DNA of 8,315 bases from Candidatus Aminicenantota bacterium (GCA_029880275.1 JAOUOQ010000075.1:1-8315); one strand, 5' to 3'. Positions 1 through 7,198 are shown, counted from the first letter of the stretch. The notes: generated by a model from the sequence alone, not told the origin. Numbers and translations: made by a program.

Positions 1-1362
1 GGGGGTTATGTGGCTGCCATAAGAGGAGCTCAGCTGGGAGGGAAAATCTGCGTGATAGAAAAAGAAGAAGTGGGGGGAACCTGCCTTAACTGGGGTTGTA
101 TCCCCACCAAAGCGCTCATCGCCTCCACCTCGGTGCTGAGATACATCAAAGAAGCCCAGAACTACGGGATAAACATCAAGGGTGATGTGGAAGCAGACTT
201 CCCCGCCATTATGGAGAGAAAAAACAAGGTGGTAGCTACCCTTGTCTATGGTATAAAAGCCATATTTAAAAGCTATGATATTGACCTCATAAAGGGCACC
301 GGCTCATTCCTCGCCCCCCACAGGCTTAAGGTAACTCTCGCCGAAGGTTCTCACGAAGAGATAGAGGCGGAAAAGGTGCTTATCGCCACCGGCTCTGTCC
401 CCGCTGTAATTCCGGCTTTCCCCATTGACGGGAAGAAGATAATCTCCAGCGACGAAGCCGTCACCATGAAAGAGGTCCCAAATAGCATACTGATCATCGG
501 AGCCGGAGCCATCGGCTGCGAGTTCGCCTTCATTCTGCACGAACTTGGCTGTCAGGTTACCATGGTAGAAATGCTGGCTCATGCGGTACCTCTGGAGGAC
601 ATCGACACCTCCAGGACCATGGACCGAGAGCTAAAGAAGCGCAAGATCAAGCTCTACTGTGGCATCAAGGTTCAGCATGTCAAGGAAGATGCTGATGGAA
701 TGATGTTAGCTACCCTGGAAAGCGGCGAGCAGATAAAAGCCGAAAAGGTGCTGGTCTCCATAGGGAGAGTTTTTGATGTTAAGGGGCTAGACCTCGACAA
801 CATCAAGGTAGCCCAGGGGAAGAGGGGTGAGATTCTGGTGAACGACCGGCTGGAGACTAACGTCCCCGGAATTTACGCCATTGGTGATGTGATTGGGGGA
901 ATTATGTTAGCTCATGTCGCCTCAAAAGAGGGGATAGTAGCCGTTGAGAACGCTCTGGGCGGGAATAAAAAGATAGACTACCGCGTGGTGCCGGCGACCA
1001 TCTTCACCAATCCCGAAATTGGCAGTGTCGGTCTGAAAGAGAGAGAAGCCAGAGAGCAGGGATTCGACATCCGCATAGGGATGTTCCCCTACCGGGCCCT
1101 GGGGAAATCCCACACCATGGGAGAAATCGTGGGACAGGCGAAAATCATCGCCGACGCCAAAACCGACAAAATTCTGGGAGTCCACATCGTGGGGGCGCAT
1201 GCCACCGACCTCGTCCATGAGGGAGCTATCGCTATCCAGCACGGAATTACCGCTCAGCAGTTGGGCGATACTATACATTCTCATCCCACTTTGTCCGAAG
1301 TTCTTATGGAAGCCGCCCACGATGTTCACCAGATAGCGATAGATATGCCCAAAAAAACCTGA
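1..1362 (+). CDS. lpdA: Dihydrolipoyl dehydrogenase (E3 / glycine cleavage L protein), 5' partial
   Basis: FAD-dependent disulfide oxidoreductase that reoxidises protein-bound dihydrolipoamide with NAD+, here most likely that of the adjacent GcvH; cytoplasmic. The frame is open from base 1 and begins GGYVAAIR, the end of the N-terminal FAD-binding GxGxxG segment, so only about 10-15 residues are missing upstream; the GTG at 10 is an internal Val codon, not the start. Visible in the 453-residue fragment: the redox-active disulfide in GGTCLNWGCIPTK (Cys28 and Cys33, first at nt 82-84), the NAD-binding Rossmann motif IIGAGAIGCEF (near 165-175), the second FAD motif YAIGDV (near 295), and the C-terminal active-site HPTLSE (His428, Glu433). 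All catalytic elements are intact. The gap to gcvH is 62 nt. Assignment to the Lpd family is firm; whether it serves only glycine cleavage or also another lipoyl complex cannot be told. Confidence 0.96.
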   Translation, partial: GGYVAAIRGAQLGGKICVIEKEEVGGTCLNWGCIPTKALIASTSVLRYIKEAQNYGINIKGDVEADFPAIMERKNKVVATLVYGIKAIFKSYDIDLIKGTGSFLAPHRLKVTLAEGSHEEIEAEKVLIATGSVPAVIPAFPIDGKKIISSDEAVTMKEVPNSILIIGAGAIGCEFAFILHELGCQVTMVEMLAHAVPLEDIDTSRTMDRELKKRKIKLYCGIKVQHVKEDADGMMLATLESGEQIKAEKVLVSIGRVFDVKGLDLDNIKVAQGKRGEILVNDRLETNVPGIYAIGDVIGGIMLAHVASKEGIVAVENALGGNKKIDYRVVPATIFTNPEIGSVGLKEREAREQGFDIRIGMFPYRALGKSHTMGEIVGQAKIIADAKTDKILGVHIVGAHATDLVHEGAIAIQHGITAQQLGDTIHSHPTLSEVLMEAAHDVHQIAIDMPKKT

Positions 1363-1424
1363 AAAGGGAAAATTGTTAAATAGCTTTAGATAACCTAAAT
1401 TTAACATCAAAGGAGGGCCAATAA
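1363..1424 (+). promoter_or_regulatory. AT-rich intergenic gap with nested dyad and possible promoter
   Basis: The only clearly AT-rich gap in the window. It holds a nested inverted repeat: TGTTAAA (1374-1380) can pair with TTTAACA (1400-1406), and inside it TTTAG (1385-1389) with CTAAA (1395-1399), leaving a 4-nt bulge on the 5' side and a 5-nt loop. The same bases contain a fair sigma-70-like pair: TTGTTA (1373-1378), 17 nt, then TAAATT (1396-1401), four of six matches each. It could be a promoter with an operator for the downstream genes, or an intercistronic mRNA hairpin just before the gcvH ribosome binding site. It lacks a GC-rich stem followed by a T-run, so it is not a typical intrinsic terminator. 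The pairing is seen; the function is inferred. Confidence 0.35.
1409..1417 (+). promoter_or_regulatory. Strong Shine-Dalgarno of gcvH
   Basis: AAAGGAGGG lies 7 nt before ATG 1425, close to a perfect anti-16S match, and fixes the gcvH start. It is the strongest ribosome binding site in the window, which fits a small carrier protein needed in excess over the large flavoprotein. Confidence 0.8.
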
Positions 1425-1799
1425 ATGGGAGATGAGAGCTACAAGTTTCACAAAGAACATTTATGGTTTAAGGCGGAAGGCGATACCGGGATGATAGGTA
1501 TCACCGATTACGCCCAGCAGCAGCTGGGAGATATTGTATATGTTGATCTCCCCGATGAAGGTGATGAGATAAAGAAAGACGAATCACTGGGTGAGGTCGA
1601 GTCGGCTAAAACACTCTCCGACCTTATTGCCCCGGTAAGCGGAGAGGTAATCGAAGTCAACAACAATGCCGTTGATGACCCCTCAATCATCAACAAAGAC
1701 CCTATGGGTGAGGGATGGCTTCTTAAAGTAAAGCTGTCCAACCCATCGGAGCTGGACGACCTCCTCTCTGAGGAAGACTATAAAAAACTGGCAAAATAG
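1425..1799 (+). CDS. gcvH: Glycine cleavage system H protein (lipoyl carrier)
   Basis: Small lipoylated carrier that shuttles the aminomethyl group and reducing equivalents between the P, T and L proteins of the glycine cleavage/synthase system. At 124 aa it has the usual GcvH length and layout: an N-terminal HLWF and IGITDYAQQQLGDIVYVDLP block, then the lipoyl site ESAKTLSD with the modified lysine at Lys62 (nt 1608-1610), then APVSGEVIEVN and the C-terminal DPMGEGWLLKVKL block. The start is fixed by AAAGGAGGG 7 nt upstream. It follows lpdA and precedes mvhD/hdrA. GcvH-like lipoate-binding proteins also serve sulfur-oxidising sHdr systems, so a role as carrier for the Hdr-like hub is an alternative; the sequence itself looks like a conventional GcvH, and no HdrB or HdrC of the sHdr type is present here. 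Confidence 0.94.
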   Translation: MGDESYKFHKEHLWFKAEGDTGMIGITDYAQQQLGDIVYVDLPDEGDEIKKDESLGEVESAKTLSDLIAPVSGEVIEVNNNAVDDPSIINKDPMGEGWLLKVKLSNPSELDDLLSEEDYKKLAK

Positions 1800-1853
1800 C
1801 CTGAGAGAAGTCCATCTGCCCGGGGAAAGCGGGGTAGTGTGAGGTTGTAAAGC

Positions 1854-2300
1854 ATGAGCGACCGGGAAAGTCTCGGGAAAGAATCTGATGATTTTTGTCC
1901 GCGAATAGTAGCCTTCTGTTGCCAGCGTTCAGCTTACAGTGCTGCAGATTTGGCAGGAGAAATGCACCTTAGCTTCCCCGAAGGGCTTGACATCATCCAG
2001 GTCCCCTGCACCGGTCGGGTAGACATCGTCTATCTGCTGCGGTCGCTTGAAGAGGGCGCCGATGGGGTGCTCATTCTTGCTTGTTTTGAGGACAACTGCA
2101 AATACATCTCAGGCAACATACGCGCTCGCAAACGGGTGGACTACGCCCGAAAACTCCTCAAAGAGCTCGGACTGGAGAAGGAGAGAATAGCCATCGGGAA
2201 CCTCGCCTCCAACACGCCCCATCGGTTTGTAGAACTCACCCAGGCCATGACAGAGGAAATTAAAAAATTAGGACCAAGCCCCTTGCGGGCTAAACGATAA
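1854..2300 (+). CDS. mvhD: MvhD/FlpD-family iron-sulfur protein, copy 1 (Cys form)
   Basis: Member of the methyl-viologen-reducing hydrogenase delta subunit family, small [2Fe-2S] proteins that pass electrons between HdrA-type flavoproteins and a partner (hydrogenase, formate dehydrogenase or MetVF). The 148-aa length is normal. Family blocks are present: FCCQRSAYSAADLAG (residues 21-35), VPCTGRVD (Cys52), then LACFEDNCKYISGN with Cys77 and Cys82, ending in the typical KKLGPSPL tail. The N-terminal motif is altered: aligned on the conserved Tyr, Cys23 matches the first Cys of the CxxC seen in copy 2, but the second Cys is Ser26. A GAGG at 1841-1844 sits 9 nt before the ATG. It lies 54 nt after gcvH and 22 nt before hdrA, so it is probably a subunit of that complex. 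The missing Cys may change cluster ligation or shift it to the neighbouring Cys22. Family assignment is firm; the electron partner is inferred. Confidence 0.9.
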   Translation: MSDRESLGKESDDFCPRIVAFCCQRSAYSAADLAGEMHLSFPEGLDIIQVPCTGRVDIVYLLRSLEEGADGVLILACFEDNCKYISGNIRARKRVDYARKLLKELGLEKERIAIGNLASNTPHRFVELTQAMTEEIKKLGPSPLRAKR

Positions 2301-2322
2301 AGATTAAGGAATTTTCTGAGAG

Positions 2323-5300
2323 ATGGGCAACGAACAGAAAAAAGTAGGTGCGGTACTGGTAGTGGGGGGTGGAGTCGGCGGTATGCAAGCCGCCCTCGAC
2401 CTGGCGGACTCCGGCTTCAAAGTCTACCTGGTGGAGAAAAAGAGCTACATCGGCGGAGTGATGGCTCAGCTCGACAAGACCTTCCCCACTAACGACTGCG
2501 CTATGTGTATAGTAGCCCCCAGGCTGGTGGAGACGGGAAGGCACCTCAACATAGAGACCATCACCAATGCTGAGATAGATAAGGTCGAAGGAAAACCGGG
2601 AGACTTCAAGGTCACAATCCGCAAGAAAGCCCGATACATCGACCTGGACATATGCACCGGCTGTGGAGAATGCGCCAAAGTCTGCCCTGTGAAGGTGGGG
2701 AGCGAGTTCGACCTGGGAATGGCCGAGCGTCGCGCCACCTATCGGGGCTACCCTCAGGCGGTCCCCAGCGCTTACCTCATTGAGAAATCCGGCAGAGGAC
2801 CCTGTGCGCTCACCTGCCCCGCAGGGGTAAACGCCCACGGGTATGTGGCACTCATAGCTGAGGGAAAATTCGCCGAAGCGCTGACCCTGGAGAGAAGACG
2901 AAACCCATTCGCGGGTATCTGCGGACGGGTCTGTCACCACCCCTGCGAAGTAGGCTGTCGCCGGGGCGAATATGACCAGCCCATTTCCATCTGCCACCTC
3001 AAGCGCTTCCTCGCAGATTGGGAGCTGAAGCACGGACCCCTCCCCCTCCCCACCGTAGAAAAGCCCAAAAAGGAAAAAGTGGCCATTATCGGCTCTGGCC
3101 CGGCAGGTCTGTCAGCCGCCCACGACCTCGCCCTGATGGGATATAAGGTTACCATCTTCGAAGCCCTGCCAGTAGCCGGTGGAATGCTGCGCACAGGCAT
3201 CCCCGCTTACAGGCTGCCCCGCGATATACTCGACTACGAAATAAAGAGGATTACCGACCTGGGAGTGGAAATCAAGCTCAATACCTCCATCGGGAAGGAT
3301 TTAACCATTGATGACCTCAAGAAGAAGGGTTATAAAGCCATCTTCATCGCCATAGGCGCCCACAAGGGACTGAAGCTCCGCATCCCCGGGGAAGACGAGT
3401 ATGAGGGCTTTATGGACTCTGTCAGCTTCCTCCGCCAGGTCAACCTGGGCGAAAAGGTAAGCCCGGTAAAAAAGGTAATTATAATCGGTGGCGGGAATGC
3501 CGCCATAGATTCTGCCCGCGCTTCTCTGAGGATAGGCTGTGAAAAAGTTTTCATCGTCTATCGGCGGTCGCGCAAAGAGATGCCCGCAAACGAAACAGAA
3601 ATTCAGGCGGCTGAATTCGAAGGGGTGAAAATTCACTATCTGGCTGCTCCGGTGAGGATCGTCGGCTCCAATGGCAAGGTTACCGGAATGGAGTGCATCC
3701 GTATGAGGCTGGGAGAGCCTGATGCCAGTGGTCGCCGAAGACCTATCCCCATAGAGGGAACCGAGTTCGTCATAGAAGCCGACCGCATCATCCCTGCCAT
3801 CAGCCAGGAACCCGACATCTCCTTCCTTCCCTCTGACCACAAATTTAAAATTTCCCGTTGGAGTTCCTTTGTGGTAAACGAGGTCAGTTACCAGACCAAC
3901 ATCCCGGGAATCTTTTCCGCCGGAGATGCAGTGACCGGACCGAATACGGTCATAGATGCCATTGCTGCTGGTAAAGAGGTAGCTATCTCCATTGACCGGT
4001 ATATTCAGGGGAAAGACCTCCTAACTGACAGACCGGAAAAGAAGCCCTGCGAGGGAAGACCGAGTAAAAAGGCAGGACCATACAAGCCTCGGCAGGAGAT
4101 GCCTGCCCTATCTCGTGAAAAAAGAGAGGGGAATTTCAAGGAGGTAGAGCTCGGCTTCACCGAGGAGATAGCTGTTGAAGAAGCCAAGCGTTGCCTTGAT
4201 TGCGGCGTATGCTCCGAATGCATGGAGTGTGTGAAAGCCTGCGAGGCAAAGTCCATCGTCCACGACATGCTTGATGAGCAGTTAGAGGAGCTGTCGGTCG
4301 GAGCCATCATACTGGCTCCCGGCTACCGGCTCTTCCCTGCTGAAGAAGCTCAGGAGTTCGGCTACGGTAGGTTCCCCAATGTGGTCAGCAGCCTGCAGTT
4401 TGAGCGCATCCTCTCTGCCAGTGGTCCTTATATGGGGAAGGTGTTGCGACCCTCCGACCAGGAGAAGCCGAAAAAAATCGCCTTTATCCAGTGTGTCGGC
4501 TCCCGCGATGTGGAGAGAAACTACTGCTCGTCTGTATGCTGTATGTACGCCATTAAGGAGGCGGTTATTGCCCGGGAGCATGACCCCGATATTGATTGCC
4601 ATATCTTTTATATAGACCTGCGAGCTTTTGGCAAAGGATTTGATGAATATTACGAGCGAGCCAAAGAGAGCGGCATCCAATTCACCCGGTGCCGCCCCTC
4701 TGCGGTGAAAGAGATACCCCACAGCAAAAACCTCATGGTCAGATATCAGACCGAGGACGGAAAATTTATTGATGAGGAATTCAACCTGGTGGTCCTCTCC
4801 TGCGGTCTCCAGCCGCCCGAAGGGGTGGAAGAGTTAGCCTCCACATTGGGGCTTAAGCTCGACCAGCATAAGTTCTGCCAGACAGAGAAGTTCACCCCCA
4901 TTGAGACCTCCCAGCCAGGTGTCTTCGTCTGCGGACCCTTCTCCGAACCCAAGGATATACCCGAAACCGTGACCGAAGCCAGCGGCACCGCCGCTCTGGC
5001 TATGGGGATGTTAGCCCCCGCTCGAGGGGAGCTAATCAAAGAAAAGGAATATCCCCCCGAAAAGGATGTCGCCGGGCAGCCGCCCCGCATAGGGGTGTTT
5101 ATCTGTCACTGCGGCAAGAACATAGGGGGAGTCATTGAAGTGAGCAAGCTGGTCGAATATACCAGCCATCTCCCCGATGTGGCCTATGCCACTGAGATGA
5201 TATACTCCTGCTCCCAGGATGCCCAGGAGATTATGAAACAGACCATCGAGGAACACAAGCTTAATCGAGTGGTGGTCGCCTCCTGCACTCCCCGAACCCA

Positions 5301-6750
5301 CGAGCCACTCTTCCAGGAGACCATCCGCCAGGCGGGGCTGAATCCCTATCTGTTCTCCATGGCCAATATCCGCGACCAGTGCACCTGGGTCCACATGCAC
5401 GAGGCTGACAGCGCCCTGGAAAAGAGCAAGGTGCTGGTCCATATGGCTATTGCCCGAGCCCGCTACATCCAGCCCCTCCACAAAGAAACCATCGGTTTAA
5501 CCAAGGATGTCCTGGTCATAGGCGGTGGGGCAGCTGGAATGGTAGCCGCCCTCAATATGGCGGATGAAGGTTACAATGTCCATCTGGTGGAAAGGGAAGA
5601 GGTGCTGGGGGGCAACCTGAGACACATTTACTTCACCCTCGAGGGAATGGACCCGCAAAAGTATCTTACAGAGCTGATAGATAAGGTCACCTCAAACCCG
5701 AAAATCACCGTCTACCTGGGAAGCACTCTTACCGAGTTTTCAGGATTTATCGGCAACTTCCAGGCTGCCATAAGCACCAATGGCGGACCGCCAAAAAACA
5801 TTAACTGCGGAGTGGCGATAGTAACTACCGGAGGCACTGTCTACCAGGGAGAGGAGTATCTTTACGGAAAGGATGACAGAGTCATTAACCAGCAGAATCT
5901 GGAGGAGACCATTTATCACCATCCGGAGCGGATAAAGGAGCTGGGGCAGGTGGCGATGATCCAGTGTGTGGGCTCGCGAGAGCCCGACCATCCCTCCTGC
6001 AGCCGCATCTGCTGCGGAGAGGCGATAAAGAACGCACTGAAAATCAAAGAGATAAGCCCATCGACCGATGTTTTCATCCTTTATAGAGACATCAGAACGT
6101 ACGGATTCCGGGAGAAATATTACCGGCAAGCCAGAGAGCAGGGGGTCTATTTTATCCGCTATGAGGCTGAGGAGAAGCCCGAGGTAACCAACGAGGGAGT
6201 GCTGAAAGTAAAAGTCCAGGATTATATCTTCGGAGGAACAATGGAACTGAGACCCGACCTGCTGGTACTGAGCACTGGTGTGCGAGCCCATCCCGACAGC
6301 GAGGAACTGGCTACCATGCTTAAGGTGCCCTTGACCCAGGAGAAGTTCTTCCTCGAAGCTCATATGAAGCTCCGACCGGTTGACTTCTCCGCTGACGGCA
6401 TCTTTCTGGCGGGTCTGGCTCATTATCCGAAATATATTGACGAATCAATTGCCCAGGCTCGGGCGGCGGTATCGCGGGCAAGCAGGATCATCTGGCAGGA
6501 TACTCTGCAGGTGGGAGGCGCTATTTCGCAGGTGGACGAGAATCTGTGTGCGGCCTGTCTCACCTGCATCAGGGTCTGCCCCTATGATGCACCCACCTTC
6601 CGCGATGGAGTAGCTTACATTGAGATAGCCAAATGTCAGGGATGTGGGATTTGTGCCGATGCCTGTCCTGCCAAAGCAATTCAGCTCTTGCATTCCACTG
6701 ACCAGCAGATTATCGCTATGACCGACGCTTTGGCTGAGGCAGCTTCCTGA
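2323..6750 (+). CDS. hdrA: HdrA-GltD/NfnB-HdrA fusion, FAD/iron-sulfur electron hub (1475 aa)
   Basis: Very large soluble flavo-iron-sulfur protein, about twice the length of a methanogen HdrA. Domains in order: (1) HdrA-like/QmoA-like half starting at the FAD motif GGGVGG (15-20), with GGVMAQLDKTFPTNDC (44-59) and a [4Fe-4S] motif at Cys111/114/117/121; (2) an inserted GltD/NfnB-type module, about 158-615, with the N-terminal cysteines 161, 165, 200, 204, 208 and 212 (GRVCHHPCE), a second FAD motif GSGPAG (257-262), an NAD(P)H Rossmann motif GGGNAA (389-394) and FSAGDAVTGPNT (531-542); (3) a cysteine cluster CLDCGVCSECMECVKAC (624-640) and return to the HdrA fold, with FIQCVGSRD (721-729) and Cys735/739/740; (4) a second HdrA module from about 920, with CHCGKNIGG (928-936), SCTPRTHEP (987-995), a further FAD motif GGGAAG (1067-1072) and IQCVGSRE; (5) two C-terminal [4Fe-4S] motifs, Cys1409/1412/1415/1419 and 1438/1441/1444/1448. 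The second HdrA module lacks the ferredoxin-type insert of the first. Inferred role: collects electrons from NAD(P)H and/or ferredoxin, possibly by flavin-based bifurcation, and exchanges them with the flanking MvhD proteins. AAGGA at 2306-2310 precedes the ATG. No frameshift is seen. Confidence 0.92.
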   Translation: MGNEQKKVGAVLVVGGGVGGMQAALDLADSGFKVYLVEKKSYIGGVMAQLDKTFPTNDCAMCIVAPRLVETGRHLNIETITNAEIDKVEGKPGDFKVTIRKKARYIDLDICTGCGECAKVCPVKVGSEFDLGMAERRATYRGYPQAVPSAYLIEKSGRGPCALTCPAGVNAHGYVALIAEGKFAEALTLERRRNPFAGICGRVCHHPCEVGCRRGEYDQPISICHLKRFLADWELKHGPLPLPTVEKPKKEKVAIIGSGPAGLSAAHDLALMGYKVTIFEALPVAGGMLRTGIPAYRLPRDILDYEIKRITDLGVEIKLNTSIGKDLTIDDLKKKGYKAIFIAIGAHKGLKLRIPGEDEYEGFMDSVSFLRQVNLGEKVSPVKKVIIIGGGNAAIDSARASLRIGCEKVFIVYRRSRKEMPANETEIQAAEFEGVKIHYLAAPVRIVGSNGKVTGMECIRMRLGEPDASGRRRPIPIEGTEFVIEADRIIPAISQEPDISFLPSDHKFKISRWSSFVVNEVSYQTNIPGIFSAGDAVTGPNTVIDAIAAGKEVAISIDRYIQGKDLLTDRPEKKPCEGRPSKKAGPYKPRQEMPALSREKREGNFKEVELGFTEEIAVEEAKRCLDCGVCSECMECVKACEAKSIVHDMLDEQLEELSVGAIILAPGYRLFPAEEAQEFGYGRFPNVVSSLQFERILSASGPYMGKVLRPSDQEKPKKIAFIQCVGSRDVERNYCSSVCCMYAIKEAVIAREHDPDIDCHIFYIDLRAFGKGFDEYYERAKESGIQFTRCRPSAVKEIPHSKNLMVRYQTEDGKFIDEEFNLVVLSCGLQPPEGVEELASTLGLKLDQHKFCQTEKFTPIETSQPGVFVCGPFSEPKDIPETVTEASGTAALAMGMLAPARGELIKEKEYPPEKDVAGQPPRIGVFICHCGKNIGGVIEVSKLVEYTSHLPDVAYATEMIYSCSQDAQEIMKQTIEEHKLNRVVVASCTPRTHEPLFQETIRQAGLNPYLFSMANIRDQCTWVHMHEADSALEKSKVLVHMAIARARYIQPLHKETIGLTKDVLVIGGGAAGMVAALNMADEGYNVHLVEREEVLGGNLRHIYFTLEGMDPQKYLTELIDKVTSNPKITVYLGSTLTEFSGFIGNFQAAISTNGGPPKNINCGVAIVTTGGTVYQGEEYLYGKDDRVINQQNLEETIYHHPERIKELGQVAMIQCVGSREPDHPSCSRICCGEAIKNALKIKEISPSTDVFILYRDIRTYGFREKYYRQAREQGVYFIRYEAEEKPEVTNEGVLKVKVQDYIFGGTMELRPDLLVLSTGVRAHPDSEELATMLKVPLTQEKFFLEAHMKLRPVDFSADGIFLAGLAHYPKYIDESIAQARAAVSRASRIIWQDTLQVGGAISQVDENLCAACLTCIRVCPYDAPTFRDGVAYIEIAKCQGCGICADACPAKAIQLLHSTDQQIIAMTDALAEAAS

Positions 6751-6754
6751 AGAA

Positions 6755-7198
6755 ATGGGAGAATCAGGATTGAAGGAGTTTGAACCAGAAATTCTGGCTT
6801 TTGCCTGCCACTATTGTGCCTATGCAGCAGCCGACCTGGCAGGCTCTATGAGGCTGCAATACCCCACCAATGTCAAAATAATAAAACTTCCTTGTTCGGG
6901 AAAGATTGACATTATCTATATTTTAAAAGCATTAGAAGCGGGAGCTGATGGCATACTGGTAGCCGGGTGACTGGAAGGAACCTGCCATTACCTGGAAGGT
7001 AATCAGAGAGCAAAGCAGAGAGTCGAGCACGCCAAAAAGCTCCTTGAAGAAATTGGCATGGAAGGGGAGAGGGTGGAGATGGTCTTCATCTCGGCATCGG
7101 AGGGAAAGAGATGGGCGGAGACTATAAGTAAGATGAGAGAGAAACTGAAAGAGATGGGACCCAATCCCCTTAAACAGAACCGAGGGAGTGGAAAATAA
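6755..7198 (+). CDS. mvhD: Selenocysteine-containing MvhD/FlpD-family protein, copy 2 (UGA-recoded)
   Basis: The second MvhD-type [2Fe-2S] electron-transfer subunit, 147 aa when TGA 6968-6970 is read as Sec72. Before the TGA: FACHYCAYAAADLAG with Cys18 and Cys21, then LPCSGKID with Cys47, then DGILVAG. After it the same frame continues LEGTCHYLEGN (Cys77), then ISASEGKRW and the family tail KEMGPNPLK, to TAA 7196-7198. Aligned to copy 1 (148 aa), Sec72 falls on Cys77 with identical spacing to the next Cys, and the lengths agree within one residue. A SECIS-like hairpin follows the TGA. VhuD, the Methanococcus homologue, is a known selenoprotein, so the family tolerates Sec. The ATG is 4 nt after the hdrA stop with only a weak Shine-Dalgarno, so translation is probably coupled to hdrA. 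The TAA overlaps the metV ATG by one base. Likely job: electron transfer from the HdrA fusion to MetV/MetF. The alternative, a nonsense mutation, is much less likely because the downstream frame is fully conserved. Confidence 0.9.
6968..6970 (+). other. In-frame UGA predicted to encode selenocysteine (Sec72)
   Basis: This TGA interrupts an otherwise complete MvhD frame at a conserved cysteine position. The context is VAG-TGA-LEGTCHY here against LAC-FEDNCKY in the paralogue at 1854, so TGA-x4-Cys replaces Cys-x4-Cys. The position, the intact frame on both sides and the hairpin downstream all point to recoding rather than termination. Confidence 0.9.
6982..7006 (+). promoter_or_regulatory. Bacterial-type SECIS hairpin in the mvhD-2 mRNA
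   Basis: Signal expected to recruit SelB with Sec-tRNA to the preceding UGA. Upper stem: ATTACCT (6987-6993) with AGGTAAT (6997-7003), 7 bp, loop GGA; equally 6 bp with loop TGGAA. Below it is a 2-nt CC bulge on the 5' side (6985-6986), then CTG (6982-6984) pairs with CAG (7004-7006). The apical loop begins 22-23 nt after the UGA and has G in its first two positions. As I recall the published bacterial SECIS rules, the loop lies about 16-37 nt from the UGA, is 3-14 nt long and has an early G, so this fits. The homologous stretch in mvhD copy 1 (after Cys82) uses different codons and forms no such stem. Confidence 0.82.
7182..7188 (+). promoter_or_regulatory. Shine-Dalgarno of metV inside the end of mvhD-2
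   Basis: GAGGGAG lies 9 nt before ATG 7198, within the last codons of the selenoprotein gene. metV can therefore initiate on its own or by re-initiation at the TAATG overlap. It shows that the mvhD-2 reading frame and metV translation are interlocked. Confidence 0.6.

Noticed and set aside
1425..1799. gcvH as an sHdr-type lipoate-binding protein (LbpA)
   Set aside because: The sequence matches ordinary GcvH in length and motifs and no sHdr HdrB/HdrC genes are visible; kept only as an alternative role.
1819..1833. Short hairpin CCCG/CGGG in the gcvH-mvhD gap, considered as a terminator
   Set aside because: Only a 4-bp stem with a 7-nt loop and no T-run follows; too weak for a terminator, and the downstream gene is close.
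2290..3033. Long minus-strand open frame (247 codons) under hdrA
   Set aside because: Antisense shadow of a well-supported gene with no family motifs; it arises from the codon bias of the + strand gene.
5740..6423. Minus-strand open frame of 227 codons under the second HdrA module
   Set aside because: Opposite strand to a conserved coding region, no recognisable domain, no spaced ribosome site or neighbouring minus-strand gene.
6755..6970. A 71-aa truncated MvhD pseudogene ending at TGA 6968
   Set aside because: The same frame continues with full family motifs for 75 codons, the TGA sits on a conserved Cys column, and a SECIS-like hairpin follows. A random nonsense mutation would not be expected to meet all three.
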